Shown here piece after piece: positions 63,296 through 64,000 of a stretch of DNA of 64,000 bases. This stretch comes from Verticillium longisporum (Eukaryota > Ascomycota > Sordariomycetes > Glomerellales > Plectosphaerellaceae). Below the pieces are notes generated by a model, which saw nothing but the letters and a program-made list of their open reading frames with translations, did no database searches and had not been told where the DNA came from. The stretch is taken from NCBI GenBank assembly GCA_019188255.1, contig JAETXT010000001.1:2852001-2916000 (forward strand), read 5' to 3'. Both the position numbers and the translations under genes were made by a program. Positions within the stretch are counted from its first letter, which is position 1, and each line of letters opens with the position of its first letter.

Positions 63296-64000
63296 TTACG
63301 CCGAGACCAGCCCCGGCAAGCGGTAAATCCTCGTGGAGCTGTCTTCTCCAGCAACGGCCAGCTGGTACTCCTGGCTGTCATCGTCCGCGGGGCGCCAAGC
63401 GAGTTGGAGAACCGTCGTAGGCAGACAGAGGCTGGCGGATTGTTAGCATATGATCTATGGGAACAAGAAGAAATAGAAAAGGATTGAGGGGAGTGTCCCA
63501 ACATACTGCTCTGGCAACGGCGTGCTGCTGACCACCTGCAAACTCGTCGCGTCCAGCGTGTGAACCGCCATCTTGCCAGACTCGGTACCCACCGCCAGCA
63601 CCAACGCCCCGTTCGCAAGCGACCTCCCCAGAAAGTCTACAGCCGTGACGGGCTCGCCGCAGGCAACCTCGGCGGCCTGCACGAACGCCGTCTTGCCATC
63701 GTCGGCCGTCTTCGCGCTCCAGACGCGCACCTTCTTGTCTCGTCCGGCCGTGGCGAACGCCGCCGGGCTCGCCGACGGCGCCCACGCCGCGTCGAGGATC
63801 ATGCGGCTGTGGCCCTTGGGGTTCGCCTGCAGGAGCTGATAGCGCGGGGCGCCCTCCCCGTCGCGCTCAAAGACGGCCCACTGCCGGTCGCGGCCGACGC
63901 TGAGGAGGTACCGGTCGTCGCGGGAGAAGCGCAGACGCGTCGCGGTCAGGGTGTGCGCGGCCAGCGGCGGCCTGACCTCGACCCACGTGTCCGTCTCGAA
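63296..64000 (-). CDS. ELP2: Elongator subunit ELP2, C-terminal part (cut by window end)
   Basis: ELP2 is the double WD40-propeller subunit of Elongator, needed for wobble-uridine tRNA modification. The visible part covers the last blades: FETDTWVEVRPPLAAHTLTATRLRFS, DDRYLLSVGRDRQWAVFE, GHSRMILDAAWAP, FATAGRDKKVRVWSA, PVTAVDFLG, TVLQLAWRP and YQLAVAGEDSSTRIY. Exons are complement 63507-64000 (continuing beyond the window) and 63296-63431, joined in phase, with a GCTAAC-like branch site before the acceptor. The 5' part and start codon lie outside the window. No frameshift is seen in this piece. Confidence 0.9.

Overview
The window is nuclear DNA of a filamentous ascomycete, most likely a Sordariomycete and probably Hypocreales. 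Genes carry short introns (about 45-120 nt) with GT..CTAAC-like..AG signals. The GC-rich codon use, the long pyrimidine-rich leaders, the scattered ACCTACCT/AGGTAGGT motifs between genes and the protein set (CYK3, RAI1, GCK kinase, highly reducing polyketide synthase) all fit that group. The order is inferred from style and content; no marker was aligned.

Layout, left to right: a 3 kb gene-free leader; GSK3 kinase (+); cap-binding CBP80 (+); ribosome-biogenesis factor YTM1 (+); exocyst SEC8 (-); RAI1 decapping enzyme (+); a STE20/GCK kinase (-); cytokinesis protein CYK3 (+); a small unknown protein (+); GET4 (-); tRNA-Gly(CCC) (+); TOM40 (-); a 6-phosphofructo-2-kinase (+); a ubiquitin-specific protease ending in a possible CaaX box (-); mitochondrial ribosomal protein MRPL7 (+); FES1 (-); actin (+); the mitochondrial GGQ factor RSO55 (-); then a compact secondary-metabolite block of ABCB transporter (-), FSH/LovG-type serine hydrolase (-) and a highly reducing PKS (+); and finally a small subunit of serine palmitoyltransferase (+) and the 3' part of ELP2 (-), cut by the window end.

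The most distinctive part is 46.6-62.1 kb. The PKS reads KS-AT-DH-ER-KR-ACP with no methyltransferase and no thioesterase. A FSH-family hydrolase is transcribed divergently from it across a 2 kb promoter region, and an 18-exon full-size ABC transporter lies behind the hydrolase. This suggests a minimal 'build, release, export' polyketide module set between housekeeping genes. The PKS dehydratase has Glu where Asp is usual, and the transporter's second nucleotide-binding domain has an in-frame stop and altered motifs.

A second, technical observation affects the whole window: about a dozen conserved genes need one single-base (rarely two-base) correction to stay in frame, mostly in homopolymers. 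Exon phases otherwise close perfectly (actin gives exactly 375 residues). I read these as uncorrected sequencing errors rather than pseudogenes. CDS spans below run from start to stop, with exon limits given in the evidence.
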